A stretch of 64,000 bases of DNA from Euglena gracilis (GCA_039621445.1 CP154956.1:11345443-11409442), one strand, 5' to 3'; counted from the stretch's first letter, positions 1-13,689 are shown. Program-made: numbers and translations. The notes: generated by a model from the sequence alone, not told the origin.

Positions 1-522
1 CGCTTGAGGTTTCCGAGAAACGTCCACGTCTGTGATGTCTGATTTAGCGATGAATTATAATTCTGACCGGCGGAATGAGACGGGCACAGCATGGTGGGGG
101 ACCGAGGGAAGCATCTTTTCTTTGCAGCTGTGTCCGTGGCAGCCCGATTCCAGCCTTCGGCGATATTGGGCTGCAGGTTTACAATGTGAATGGCTGGTAG
201 GCTTGCCCCTTTTTGATTTTGTCGAGTAGTTCGCTCTTTCACAAAAAGTGCAGGTAAGATTTTTGGGCCCCCGTTCTGTTTCTAGCATTAGAAGCGGGAG
301 TTAAGTTTCTGGAGCTCAGCAATATTCCCAGTCAATGGTCAGCAAAGTGTGAAGAATTCAAGATAAATTCAAAGTTAAATAAATAAATTTGAATCAATTT
401 TGTTTGATTATATGTCAAATTTAAGAAATAAATTAAAACGAAATTCAAATAAAATCAATATATATATATATATATTTATAATATATATATTTATAATTTA
501 AATTATAATATAATATATATAT

Positions 523-804
523 ATGGCAGCCATATTCTAAATGGCACCCCCCCCTCGGGGGGGCCATGTAGAGTGACCAGGGGGTCAAAATAGTTTTTTT
601 GCGTTAATGATGGAATAGGGTTAGGTGCGCAACTTAGGCTTAGGGTTAGGCCTAACTCATAGACGGGTGTTCGGTGTACAAGTTAGGCCTAACCCTAAGC
701 CTAAGTCGCGCACCTAACCCTACTCCATCATTAACGCAAAACATGCCAGGAGGGGGGCCATTTAGAGTGACCAGGGGGGGGGCCATTTAGAAGATGGCTG
801 CCAT
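523..804. mobile_element. Telomere-like foldback MITE in TA repeat, copy 1
   Basis: Ends ATGGCAGCCAT and ATGGCTGCCAT. Inside are C/G-run hairpins, then long inverted arms from GCGTTAATGATGGA (601) to TCCATCATTAACGC (739). The arms contain TTAGGCTTAGGGTTAGGCC and its mirror around a loop near 664-680. Inserted in a TA microsatellite. No coding capacity. Confidence 0.85.
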
Positions 805-848
805 ATATATATATATATATATATATAGATATATATATATATATATAT

Positions 849-883
<35 letters not shown>

Positions 884-890
884 TATCTAT

Positions 891-926
<36 letters not shown>

Positions 927-1020
927 ATATATATATATATATAGATCTATATATATATCTCTATATATATCTATATATATATATATATCTCTATATATAT
1001 CTCTATATATATCTCTCTAT
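805..1020. repeat. TA-rich microsatellite
   Basis: TA dinucleotides with interspersed GATATC and CTATAT, between two MITE termini. Confidence 0.9.
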
Positions 1021-1046
1021 ATGGCAGCCATCTTCTAAATGGCATA
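1021..1046. mobile_element. Solo MITE terminus
   Basis: ATGGCAGCCATCTTCTAAATGGCA repeats the outer end of the 523-804 element at the far edge of the TA-rich tract, without a partner. Either a remnant copy or the end of a larger, TA-expanded composite. Confidence 0.6.
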
Positions 1047-1604
1047 TATATTTGTTTAGTTTAGTTCATTAGTTTAGTTCAGTTTAGTTTAGTTTATTTA
1101 TTAATTATTTATTTAATTTAGTTCAATTAAATTTAGTTCAATCAATTTCAATAAATTAAAATGAATTTTTTCAATGTAATTTAGTCCAAATTGAATTTAG
1201 TTCAATTTGGTATTTAATTTATTTGAAATTCAGTAATTTAAATTAAAATTAATACAGTTGAAAATTGAAAATTATAATTAAAATTCAAATTTAAGATAAT
1301 TTTATTTTCAATTTAATAAAGATATAATTGATTTTTGGTTTTAAATTGAATTATGTTATATTATATTATATATAAAATGAAATTGAATTAAAAAATTAAA
1401 AAAAAACCCAACTGCGAACCAGAATTGTTTTTCTTTTTTATCTTTCACAACTGGTACCCTAGCCAACAACTGGATTCTTTTCTCAAGAATTTCCATGTTG
1501 AAGAAGCTGTCAGGATCCCGGGAAATCATCAGGAATGTTGTTTCATTTCACAGCAAATAAGTGCCAAATGTCGAAAAGAAAGCAAAGAAAATAGACATTG
1601 TACC
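1047..1604. other. AT-rich, no gene seen
   Basis: TTTAGTTCAATT-like monotonous AT-rich DNA without coding signals. 1-522 is similar beyond about 340. Confidence 0.6.
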
Positions 1605-2016
1605 CCCCCCCTTATGTCCAACGACCCCCCTATGTCCAATGACCACCCCCCCCCCCGGTCAGAGGACACCTTTTCGGAGGTTTGACCAAATTTTTGGTCC
1701 CGGCGTGAAGCGCCAGGACGAAAAAAATTGCCCAAATATTGGCAAAAATTTGGTTAAAATGCCATTTTTGACACTTTTTGGACAAAAATTTGTCAAAATT
1801 GCCCAAAATTTTCAGCGCGAAGCGCCGGAAGGGAAATTTAGGCATTTTTGGGTGGGTAGGGACCCAGGTACCCACCAACTTTCTTTTGACCCCATGTCCA
1901 ACGACCACCCCCCCCCCCGGTCAGAGGACACCTTTTTGGTCACTACCCTATGTCCAACGACCACCCCCCCCGGTCAGAGGACAGAGGTTACCGGTCATTG
2001 GACATAGGGTGGGGGG
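1605..2016. repeat. TATGTCCAACGACC foldback
   Basis: Left arm CCCCTTATGTCCAACGACCCCCCTATGTCCAATGACC, right arm GGTCATTGGACATAGGGTGGGGGG; GGTCAGAGGACACC repeated inside. Related words recur at 51.98-52.15 kb (GGACATAAG). Confidence 0.65.
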
Positions 2017-2253
2017 GGTACTAAAAAGATATTTGAGGGGTTTCACCCCTTGGAAAAAAAAATGTTCTAATTGTAAATTGTAACCTGACATACCAGCTGC
2101 GAGACCCTGATTTTTCCTGCTGAAAGTTGTTGGTAAATATAATAAAAAATAGAAATCATGTTCTTAAAAAAAACAACCGAAATAAGGTCGAGCGAAAAAG
2201 ATGGGAACATCGAAAAATGAAAAAGAACGAACACGCTGGATACAAGATATATA

Positions 2254-3262
<1,009 letters not shown>

Positions 3263-3489
3263 TGTATGCTCAAATTCGCACATTGCACAGACAAATTGAA
3301 AACCTCACCCTCAAAACAAAAAGAGAGGCAGCGTGGTGGCAAGAAGGCGATGCACAACTCCGACATGGTATCCTTCTGTGTAGAGGTCAGCCTCTGGCCC
3401 CATGGGCAGGCTTTTTTTTTTGGCGACCTGGAGACCACACCTTTTTCAGAGTCCAAAACATCGTGACCCAATTGACATCCATCCACACC

Positions 3490-3845
3490 ATGACCCACCT
3501 GACCCACGTGACCCATGAGCCGCGTGACCCACCTCACGGGAGTCACGTGACCCACCGGAACCCACGTGGCCCACCTTGCGTGAGTCACGTGACCCACGGC
3601 GACCCACGTGACCCACCTCGCGTGAGTCACGTGACTCACCGTGACCCCCACTTCACCTGAGTCACGTGACCCACTGTGACCCACGTGACTCACCTCGCGT
3701 GAGTCACGTGACCCACTGTGAGCCGTGTGGCCCCGTGGCCCACCTCACTGAGTCACGTGACCCACGGTGACCCACGTGACTCACCTCGCGTGAGTCACGT
3801 GACCCACCGTGACCCACGTGGCCCACTTCATGTGGGTCGCGTGAC
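3490..3845. repeat. CACGTGA/GTGAGTCA minisatellite
   Basis: Degenerate tandem units of about 35-45 bp built from GTGACCCACGTGACCCACC and CGCGTGAGTCACGTGACC. Each unit carries a CACGTG palindrome and a TGAGTCA core. Lies just upstream of the plus-strand candidate exon at 3868. Confidence 0.8.
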
Positions 3846-3867
3846 CATCCGCAAGGGGACTGGCTGG

Positions 3868-3987
3868 TGTTTTCCAAGGGGGGAAGCTGGAAAAAGAGGG
3901 CTGCCGACGAGGCCCTGTTCCGGGTGCAGGAGCAGGAGTTCACGGTGGGCGGCGCAGAGGCCACGCTGGTGCTGTCCATCCCCCCAG
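3868..3987 (+). CDS. Putative exon, plus strand: DEALFRVQEQEFTVGGAEAT
   Basis: A short GC-rich reading (SKGGSWKKRAADEALFRVQE, then QEFTVGGAEATLVLSIPP) ends at a conventional donor CCCCAG-GTGTTT, phase 1. The sequence is highly protein-like but I do not recognise the family. The 5' border is uncertain; CTGGCTGG just upstream would fit a nonconventional border with CTG at -8. Probably belongs with the last exon at 5326-5464, though phase continuity between them was not shown. Confidence 0.5.
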
Positions 3988-5325
3988 GTGTTTGGCCCCC
4001 TCCCTCTGGGCCTGTTTTCTGCCCCCGACCCGGAAAGAAAAACATTATAAAGCCCCCCCCCCCCGTGCCCACAAACACCCTAGTCCAATGAACACCCCGT
4101 GTTCGGACCGCAAACCTTTCGCAAACCTTTGTCAATTACCTAGTCCCCCCCGCCCCCAGAAAACTGTCCTCCTCTCTGCACCCTCTACCCGCTTACCTTG
4201 TCTTTATGGGGACTTGCCTCCTACGTATGTACTCGCTGATTTGTCTGGAGACAGTTTCCATGGGGGGGTGTAATTGTGATTCCCCCAAGTTGATGTCTGT
4301 TTGTGATCGCTGTAATTGACATTATCATCGTGATGAAGCTCAAAAATTGCCTGAACCTGGTGTTTGTATTTCTGGTGCAGGTGGGGGTGGGGTTTTCGCA
4401 TCATTTTTGACTTTACTGACCAATCTTGGGAGTGGTTTCTTTTTGGCGCAGGGACAATGAACATCCCAAAGCATGCCAAAATGTGGGAAAATGTTCCCCC
4501 CCCCCCCGTCATTTCGTCACATGTTGATTCCATTGTCAAAATAGGTTTGTTGGTCTTGGTGCTTTAAAAGGCTTGACCAAGGAGAAGAAACGGATGCACC
4601 AAATAAATTTCAAAGTTATTTTGACCGGAAATTGGAGAAGGTTGGTGTTATTCTTCATGCATCCACACTTCTCGGCAGCATTTGGTGGGTGTGCGTGCTG
4701 CGAATGACAGGTCCACACAGTACATGAAGCCCTGCACAAAGCTGTTTCCCTATCTTATCTGGGTTATCCTCTGAGGAGGAAATAAAAAATTTTGGGCGAA
4801 TGAGCCTCGAAATGAACCACCAGCAAATTCACGTGAGTTTTTTGCATGATGGTGCAGAAAGGGTTATAAGGAATCTTTTGGCTCGCCACCTTGCTTCATG
4901 ACAGTATTCGGAAAAGAATTCAAGGAAACTGTGGGGGAGACGGATATTTGAAAACAAAATCCTCAAGGATGTCTTTGAATGCTGGAAAAAAAATAGGCGT
5001 TGTTCACTTACAATCCAAAAACATCATCCAACCTGTCAGGCCTGACCTGCCAACAAGGGGGTCCATACAAACCGTAGCCCACAGAAAAGGTCATTTGTCG
5101 CTCAACTCTCCACTGAAACCTTTGCGCCAAAGTCACCGAAAAAGGAGCTGCCTTTTTTAACTTCCAGAGGGGGCAATCGACAAGGGGAAGGAGCTCCGAG
5201 GGGGGACGGCGAAGACCCAGAAGGTGGACTTGGGGGTGGGGGGCTCTTAACTGTCGGTCGGTCACCAAGAGCCCCCCGTCTTAATCTAAACGTGGCCCCA
5301 CCGACCAGTCCGTCGCCCCCCGCAG
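3988..5325. other. Presumed intron/intergenic, no clear gene
   Basis: Ordinary-complexity DNA between two plus-strand candidate exons. One short reading near 4937-4985 (RIFENKILKDVFECW) looks protein-like but lacks borders. Confidence 0.4.
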
Positions 5326-5464
5326 GACTTTGAACCCCCCCCTCCTTGCGGCGCCGGCTCCATCCCACCCACCCGGCGTCTTCAAACTGAACGAGCCCCT
5401 CCCCAAAAAGAGCCGAATCAAAAAACACTCGCAGGCCCGGGCGAGGCCCCGCCAGCGCCAGTAG
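5326..5464 (+). CDS. Putative terminal exon, plus strand, basic C-terminus
   Basis: After a C-rich acceptor (CGTCGCCCCCCGCAG) an open reading runs 45 codons to TAG: TLNPPLLAAPAPSHPPGVFK, then LNEPLPKKSRIKKHSQARAR and PRQRQ. Acceptor, protein-like basic end and in-frame stop together suggest a last exon. The other two frames are also open over most of the stretch, so the frame is a judgement. If right, the plus-strand gene ends here and converges on the kinase gene. Confidence 0.45.
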
Positions 5465-7470
5465 CTGACCCTTCACCTAGTCGACCGACCAAGTGGACCG
5501 ACAACCCCCGGACGGCCTTTTTGGGCACCTGCCACGCCTTGGTCGCCGGAAAGGTTTTTGTGCGCCAGCCTCGGCGCCCCCCCCCCCTTTGCTGGTTTTA
5601 TGGAGAGTTAGCCCCGCCTATTTATCCCGAGCGAGGCGCCTACGCGCCTAGGTGCCACCTTATTGCGGCCAAGCCACCGACTAACCGCTGATGGCCGACT
5701 GACTGCCGAAAAACCTCTTCTCCCGACTACGGCCTTGAGCCGGCAGCTACGCCCCGGCGCCTCGAATGTCGATGGCGCACCCCCCCAGGACACCTCGGGC
5801 TCCGCAATTCCCTGTCAGGTCGTGCCCAGCCCTTCCCCTTGGTGAGATCCCGCCTTCGCTTCCGGAAACGAAAGCGAAAACAAAGGCGCACCAAGGTTTT
5901 GTGCTTCGCACTCCCTGACATTTCCTCTAAAATCACCTTTGCTCCTTGGAGCGTATGAAGTGGCGCCGCGTCTTTTTTTTACAGCTTTTTTGAAGGTGAA
6001 TGTTTGAAGGTTAGGCTCCTTACTCTGCCGGCATTTATCGCGTCGGAGGACGCTTCGAAGATGCAACGATGGTATTTCTTGTTGTGGGGACCTGCCGTAG
6101 CACTTTTGGGGACTTCCAAAGATTTCATTTGCCAGAAATTCCCAAAATCTTCCCCTTTCACCTTTTAAAAGAATATTTGGTCCTCGCGTAGGACCCCTTC
6201 CCCCCTGGTGGGCTTGTTTTTTTCCCCTCCAACCCCCCTTAAGAGATATTAAGAGATATATTTCGCCTTTTTTTGGGCACAATGAGGCATTCGCACACCC
6301 CCCCCCCGCCGAGGCAGACCCAGAGGGGAGGAAGGGACACCGAGGGCGAAGCACAAACACCAAGTGAGCCCACCCGGCCCTCCCGGACAAGGCTTCAACC
6401 CTCTAGGGGGCTCCCGGAAGGGGTATCCCCCCAAGAATCGCCCACTCCAGGCGACGAGCCAGCCAACCGCGGCAAAGTCGTGGGACTAAAGGCGAGCAAC
6501 TCCAAATTAAGGCATCGAGCCCCAGGGCCCTCAAATTTCTTTGGAAGTTTGCGCTGGCGTGCTGGCGGGGGGGGGGGCCGGGACCACCTTTGCCCCACAC
6601 TTTGGCTCGATGGGACCTGTCTTTCCTCGCCGGCACGAAAAGCAGCCGATCTTGCCTTTTTTTTTCCGCAAGTGAGGCCCCTCCGTCCCTGGTCACGGTT
6701 TATCCCGGGGCTGCTGTTTTTTGCCCGTGTGTCTCAAATAGTGAGCTTTGAAGGCGCAAAAAAAAAACCGCGCGCTCTTGGATCACGGCGCCGGCGGGCT
6801 CGCGCATGTCGGCGCCCCTCTTTCCCCCCCAAAGTTTCCAGTGGCCACCATGCCGGCAAAGGACCAGCAACATGATTTTTTTCAAGATACGGAATGCGGA
6901 AACGCGCAAAAAAAAACCACGCAACAAAGTAACTTGGGGGGAAGGAGCCTCATCCTTCCTCGAGCGACTTTCCCCACCGCTTTCCCCCCTTACTTTCTTC
7001 CATATGCTGGCGGTCATGGGGTTCTTTCGGGGATTTCTTGGAAGGGAGTTGCTGGGCGTGGAGGGAAACCAAAGTGGAAAGGGAAAAGGGCAAAAGAAGC
7101 CTGTGGTCAAAGGGTCACAGATTTGTGGGAAACAGGGGAAACTGTGAAGGGGTCTAAGAAACATGAACCCATGATCCACGTCGAAAATATGAATGCAATT
7201 TGGGACAACCTTTGGTTTACGCTACGATTTACACTGACCAGGGGGTCATTCCTTGAGTTCAGGTTTTTGATGAGATTTTCCAATATACAAAATGTGACCC
7301 AAGAGTCAATGCCTTTTTGAAAACTATCAGTTGGGGTCACTTCAGCTGCTCATGCTGAAATAGTTCAGAATCTGTGGTTTGATGCTTATTGGTCAGAAAA
7401 AAAATGGGCGATTCTGGTTACCCCTCCAAATCCAAATGTCAAACCCAGTGTCCACCAGAACTAACCTCCC
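5465..7470. other. GC-rich to mixed region without supported gene
   Basis: Long GC-rich stretch with open frames in several directions and C runs. No splice-framed exon or known family was recognised. Probably 3' flank of the plus-strand candidate gene plus old repeats. Confidence 0.4.
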
Positions 7471-7670
7471 AAATAACACCCCCCAAACAGCACCCCCCCC
7501 AAATAACACCCCCCCCCCTCGGGGGCCGATTTCGAGCGCCCAAATAACACACACCCCTGTTTTCCATGTAAAAATAACACCCCAAATAACACCCCCCCCC
7601 CTGGGGCCCCAACTCGGGTGCTTAAATAACACACCGGGGTTTGAAGCATGGGACTGGTCACATTACCCCC
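7470..7670. repeat. AAATAACACCCCCC foldback-like repeat
   Basis: Five or more AAATAACACC words followed by C runs with G-run partners. A similar AAATAATAGCCCC set lies at 48650-48985. Confidence 0.55.
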
Positions 7671-8039
7671 CCCAGAATCAAGGAAAATATAATAATAATA
7701 AATGAAATCTGAAACCAGAAATTTGGGATCTCGGCCAAAACAATTAAAGAAAATGGTTGTTGCATGAATGAATAAATAAAGCAATAAACAAACAAACAAA
7801 CAAATGCATGAATAATGAATATGAATACGAATGAATGAATAAATAAAATTATAAATAAAACAATAAACAAAACTAATAAAACGTAATAAATAATGCAAAT
7901 AATATAATAATGATAAAACTCACCCCAAAAAAATTGCCACATGGCAACATTCCCTGTTCGGCATTGGTTACAAGACAAAATGGCACATGACAAACACACA
8001 TACAAGGGAAGGGGATGCACCGACAGGCGCCAAATCGAG

Positions 8040-8731
<692 letters not shown>

Positions 8732-8929
8732 GGAGCAAACCGGGCAGGCCCCCCTCCAATCCCCTCACACCCCAACCAATGGGAAGTGCTCCAAAGCCGC
8801 CGCAGCCGAAGGAAGCAGCGGCAACCCAGCCCCAGTGGGAGGGGGGAGGGTACGGCAACCACCCCGGGAGCATCCCACCCCCCAAAGGACCGACCGCAGC
8901 AAAGCCGCACAACCCAAACCAACTCCCAC

Positions 8930-9030
8930 ACGCAGCAGCAGCAACAGCGACAGCAGCAGCAGCAACAGCAGCACCAGCAGCTGCGGCAGCTTTCCTTCCA
9001 GGAGGACACCGGGGGCCGTGGTGGTGGGCC
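8930..9030 (+). CDS. Polyglutamine-coding CAG tract (possible exon)
   Basis: CAG/CAA-rich run encoding about 17 Gln in roughly 20 residues, then HQQLRQLSFQEDTGG. A CACACGCAG acceptor-like site precedes it. The non-repetitive continuation (LRQLSFQED) favours coding on the plus strand. The minus strand gives poly-Cys, poly-Ala or poly-Leu readings. No border downstream is convincing. Confidence 0.35.
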
Positions 9031-9310
9031 AGTGATGACGCAGCGTAGTGAGCCGGCACCCCCGGTTTCGCTGCGTCGGAGGCCAGGCAGGGGACGCCCT
9101 GCCGTCACCACCCAGAGCACCTCCTGGAACGAAAACAAAGCAACCCCCTCCACCCCCGACACACCCGCACCACACACTTCCCACCCACACCATTCTGGAA
9201 AACAGAGAGGGGGGGGCACGCACACCGTCAACACACCACAGCACTTCGCAACGTTGGTGCTCTCGGCTGTGGTGCTTGTTCTGATACTTCAAACGTTGCT
9301 CTCGGCCTGC

Positions 9311-9402
9311 AAGGACTCGTGCACAAGGTCCCTCCCGCACCGCCCCAAGTGCAAGTCGGCACCGGGGAGAGAGTCACGTGGGTGAAGACCCCTGTCCCTA
9401 CC
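9311..9402 (+). CDS. Putative exon, plus strand: LVHKVPPAPPQVQVGTGERV
   Basis: Reads LVHKVPPAPPQVQVGTGERV then TWVKTPVPTW up to a textbook donor CCTG-GTGAGT. Upstream CTGCAAGG gives CTG at -8 of a possible nonconventional border. Family not recognised. It stands beside the polyglutamine patch at 8.93-9.02 kb and could share a gene with it. Confidence 0.35.
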
Positions 9403-9416
9403 TGGTGAGTCGTGAC

Positions 9417-9886
9417 TCTATGCGGGTAGCTCCAGGAAGGCTGGCCCATCTCTGGGTGAAGGAGGCGGGCTGATGGGGTAGCCAGGACCCCGTCGGTGCC
9501 GGTCGTGGACCAGAGTATCCCAGAGGGGGTGACCAGCTTCACGCCAAGGAGAGGGGGTTGCGCCACTAGCCCCCAATCCGAGGCAACTGGAGCACATGGG
9601 CCGTTCCTCGGGTGTGGGGTACACCCGAGGGCCATGTAACTGCGGAGTGGCTCTCCGGGTGGGTGCTCAAGGGGCCGTTGCTCGCCCGCCTGGATCGAGC
9701 TGTGGGTGGCCCCGGGGTTGCCATACCCTTGGGGTCCATGACTAGCCCACCCACAGAGCATGCGTGCCCAGAGGCGGTCTGCCACCACCAGCTGGGCATC
9801 GGTGGCACCGAGGAGGATGGCCCGGCTGGTTCCGAAACCGCCCAGGTCTTCGGACCTGTCCGCGTGTGCGGATACCACTGTCTGCG

Positions 9887-9890
<4 letters not shown>
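9417..9890. other. GC-rich single-copy-like block, coding strand unclear
   Basis: About 470 bp of GC-rich, low-repeat DNA between the 9.3-kb candidate exon and a GA microsatellite. The minus strand is stop-free throughout (for example GVKLVTPSGILWSTTGTDGV). The plus strand has protein-like pieces too (LLARLDRAVGGPGVAIPLGS). No family is recognised on either strand. Confidence 0.3.
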
Positions 9891-9951
<61 letters not shown>

Positions 9952-9982
9952 TGTGTGTGTGTGTGTGTGAGGGAGAGAGAGA
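9891..9982. repeat. GA then GT microsatellite
   Basis: Pure GA run passing into GT, then GA again. Confidence 0.95.
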
Positions 9983-10866
9983 ATGTGGGTTCCGGAGGGA
10001 GAATACAATTCAAGATGGGGGGAGAATGAGAAAAGTTGTTTTGGGGGTGACTGATTCTTCAACGAAAAGACGTTCTGAATCTTAAAAACAAAACTGGGCA
10101 GAGCCAACGGGCAAATTATTAACGGAGGAGACAGTCAGGGAAGGAGGTGAAGCTGGTTGACGGAAAAAGTCGAGGTGGGGGCCGAAAGGGGGCTGAAAGT
10201 GATGGGCTGATTTGGGGGGTCGCAACCGGGGTTCAAAAAAAACAGTGACAATCAAAAAACAGTGAGCTTGCTTGTAAATCGATATAAAAATATGTCTTCG
10301 AGGTTCTGGACACGTTTACACAGGGGTTCATAGCTGTAGCGTAGGGGTTTTGCGGAATAAGTGATAGGGATAAGGTGCTTAGGTCACAGCATCTGGGGTG
10401 GGGCGGTCTTCTTAAATAAAAGGGAAGGTTGGGGGAGCCGAACCTTAAAACCAAAAAAATTTTACTATTTTTTCTAGTGCGTCGCTTAACGGAGGAGACC
10501 AGCTCAGGAGCTGGAAAAGTCGAGGTGGGTCTGGCCGGAAAACGGGCTGTTGGTTGACTGCCTCCTCCCCAACGGCACGTCGAAAAACTGGGCCTGACTG
10601 GGAGTCGAAGCGGGGATCAAAAAAACATGACAAAACTGAAGAAAAAAAACCCAGAAAGCTGCAAATTGCGCAAAAAAAATCGATCCAACCCAAATATCTG
10701 CCCATTTCTGACACGTTTACGCACCAAAAACAAAAGGTTCATTAGCGTCCAGCCACCACACAGAACAGGAAATCAAACACTTCAAGAATCGGAATAAATG
10801 ATATAAGTGAATAAGTGATATAAGTAATATAAGTGAATAAGTGATATATATATATAATATATATGT

Positions 10867-10956
<90 letters not shown>
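10867..10956. repeat. GATA microsatellite
   Basis: About 22 GATA tetramers. Confidence 0.95.
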
Positions 10957-10984
10957 GAATATATTGATGAATAAATAAGGGAGT

Positions 10985-11285
10985 TCAGGGCTTGTGCTGC
11001 CTGGTCCACATCTGGGGTCCCCCCCCCCGCCCAGATGTCTTCGAGGCAATGGCCATCACCGCATCCCACACAGGGGTTGGCCCAGCGAGACGGCCATGCT
11101 CGATCGGCTTTTGCAAAACCCGTGCGGGCTATTTGGGCAGTTCGGTTGGAGGCATGGCTAGCGTGGGGTGGGGAGGTCAGCGTGGGGAAGCTGGGGAACA
11201 AATCCTGTTTGGGTGCGGAGGAAATACATTCTTGGTTGACTCCAGACAGCAAAAGGTTCCCGGTAAACCCCCACCACTCTTAAAT
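10985..11285. other. GC-richer block after GATA repeat, possible exon
   Basis: The minus strand reads RTGFAKADRAWPSRWANPCV followed by GCGDGHCLEDIWAG, with a Cys cluster. No convincing splice borders and no recognised family. Confidence 0.2.
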
Positions 11286-11315
11286 TTTTGGGTCAGCACG
11301 TGGAACATTAAAGAT

Positions 11316-11580
11316 TCACAAAAATGATTGAGGCAACAAAAATAAGCCCAAAGACGATTTCAGCACTTGAAAAAAAGTCACAATTCACAAAAAGGGTAGA
11401 AATCAAGGGATTCGTGGGTTCATTGGGGGGGGGGTACCACAGAATGGTAACATGGGACAAGCAATTTCCGAAATTCATCGACAAAAGAAAAGGGGGCTTG
11501 AGCCGTTGCCTTTTGAATTCTGACAGCATCATACACAGTTTGGACGGAGCAAAAAATCTCCTGAATAGGCTGAGGAAAAA
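11316..11580. repeat. Direct duplication, unit 1 (partner 11700-11910)
   Basis: Shares GATTCACAAAAA, AAAAAAAGTCACAATTCACAAA, GGGATTCRTGGGTTYATTGGGGGGG, ATGGGACAA and GTTGCCTTTT..CAGCATCAT in the same order with the second unit. Separated by a near-pure A run (11584-11639). Confidence 0.75.
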
Positions 11581-11583
11581 TCA

Positions 11584-11639
<56 letters not shown>
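11584..11639. repeat. Poly(A) run between duplicated units
   Basis: Uninterrupted A run of about 55 bases between the two copies of the 11.3/11.7-kb duplication. Confidence 0.95.
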
Positions 11640-11642
<3 letters not shown>

Positions 11643-11699
11643 TTTAAATGCCGAGCAAAATTTGTTGCAAAAAGCAAAAGGTTCGGTAAAGAAAAGATC

Positions 11700-11910
11700 C
11701 CGGTCAACCACAAAGATTCACAAAAAGGTGGAAATGGCCCGCCGGGGACGGAAAAAAAGTCACAATTCACAAAGTGTAGAGGGATTCATGGGTTTATTGG
11801 GGGGGGGTACATCAGAATGGACATGGGACAAAAATTCATCACGGAAAAGGGGGCGTTGCCGTTTCAATCAGCATCATGGGTGGGAGAACAAAAAATTTGA
11901 GGCTGAGGTC
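11700..11910. repeat. Direct duplication, unit 2
   Basis: Second unit of the duplication described at 11316, shorter by internal deletions. Confidence 0.75.
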
Positions 11911-13240
11911 CCCCCAAAAGCAAACACCAAGGGAGTGTGGCGTTTCTTTCAAACAAAAAAAAACAACCATGTTGGATATCCCAGTCACAGATCCAAAAAC
12001 CCAAATCAGGTTTTGGCATTGAAGAGGTGGGTCGGAGCGGACAGTGCGCAGCTAGAATTGAAATGTGGGGAACTCCTGCGACCTGCGTACACCTGTGAAT
12101 AAAGGAAGGAGAAAAGGGGTTGCCAGCTCCTTGGGCTGGGGGAGGGGATAAAAATAAGAAACCACTTGAGGGCACTGGCATACCGCATGGAGCGTTTCAA
12201 TAAACAAATGAACAAATGAAAAAACAGCTGAAAATAATGCAGATACAGGAAAAAAAAGCAGCAAAGCAAAATAGAACATTGCTTTGTTGCCATGCAAAAT
12301 GGTAAAAAATATTCAAAAGAACCCAACCACCCAAAAACTTCAAAACACTCAAAAAATTTCATTTTGACCACACCTCGGGCCAACCAGACTGGCCCTTGAA
12401 CCAGAAACTTCACACTGGGTGTAGGAAAAAATACATTCAACGTTGTGAGTGTAGCAACCATAAAGCCCACACTGAGCCTCTCGTGGGATCAAAAGTCGTT
12501 CCTGTTTGTAGAAAAAAAAGATATCTTCTTGACCAAAAAAATTCGGCCACAATGACAAATAAAAAAAAACAGTGTTGCATTTCGGTTTTCATGAAGTTTT
12601 TGGTTTTCTCCCAGCCCATTTGGATCTCTTCCAGAGTTTCTTTGGGGGTCTTTTGGATTTTTGACATTTTTCTTTGGTTTTTTTTTTTGCAGCGTCGACC
12701 CCCCCCTCCATCGCGTGTGTTGGGGTGCCTAACCATCCAAAAAAAAACATAAAAAAGAAATCCAAAAAGATCCAAAAAACAGATTCAACAAAGTCCAAAA
12801 AAGTTGCGAAAAAAACAAAAATATTAAAAAATATTCCGAAAAGATCCAAAGCAGTCCAAAAAGCTCCAAAATATTCAAAACAGGGTGAGGAGGATGGTGC
12901 TTGTTCCTCCACCGTGGGGAGGGGGAGGGTTTCCCGAGAATAAATATGCGATATACTACAGTTGGAATTGGATTACCAATTGATGAGTGATACGTGCATC
13001 ACGGGTGGTACGGAGTGCAACGGTGCAACTCCCGCCAGAGTGTATGAGCCCACACCCACGTCCTCTCACATCTTTTGGCGGCCGTCGCGGGAGGGAGGCG
13101 GGAAGAGGAGGGGGTCGTGTGTGTCGGGGGGCTGGTAGTAGTCCTGCCGCAGTTCAGAGTGGGAACCCAATCCCTGGCGGCAGGTCGCTGCAAATCGCAC
13201 CATTAAACCTTGGTTGGCTGTGTAATGGGTGAATGATGGT
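11910..13240. other. A-rich spacer without supported gene
   Basis: Repeated AAAAAGTCC/CCAAAAA words and low-complexity DNA; a GC-richer block at 12965-13230 has no convincing exon. Confidence 0.4.
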
Positions 13241-13242
13241 CT

Positions 13243-13252
13243 GTGTGTGTGC

Positions 13253-13324
<72 letters not shown>

Positions 13325-13375
13325 GGGGGGGGTGGGTGGGTGGGTGGGTGCTGGTGGGTGCTGGTGCGTGTGCCT
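13243..13375. repeat. GT/GGGT microsatellite
   Basis: GT dinucleotides, then a G run and GGGT tetramers. Confidence 0.9.
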
Positions 13376-13393
13376 GCGTGCGTGCGTCGTGTG

Positions 13394-13679
13394 CATGCTT
13401 GTGCTTACCGACCGGGGGGGGAGGGGGGTGGGGGGGTGCGATAGGGTGCCTGCCCTCAGCAGGCACACCCCCCGGGGGGGGGTAGGGGCCCGAGGGGGGC
13501 CCCAGAAAATTTTCATTAAAAATGGCCTTTTCTGGGCCATTTTTCTGGGTCGGAGGGGGGTGCCTGCTATGGGCAGGCACCCCCCAAAACCCTACCCCCC
13601 CCCGGGGGGTCGGATCGGGTGCTATGGGGTGCCTGCCCCTAGCACCCCCCCCGTGGGTACCCAACTAAGCACAAGCCTG
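13394..13679. mobile_element. MITE with CAT...CTG ends and 8-bp TSD
   Basis: Flanked by exact GTCGTGTG at 13386-13393 and 13680-13687. Begins CATGCTTGTGCTTACCG and ends CTAAGCACAAGCCTG, inverted. The core has mirrored GGTGCCTGC...GCAGGCACC hairpins and an AAAATGGCC centre. Confidence 0.8.
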
Positions 13680-13689
13680 GTCGTGTGTG

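Noticed and set aside
523-810. Subtelomeric or interstitial telomere array
   Set aside because: The TTAGGG-like words lie in mirrored arms of a MITE with copies elsewhere, not in tandem telomere order.
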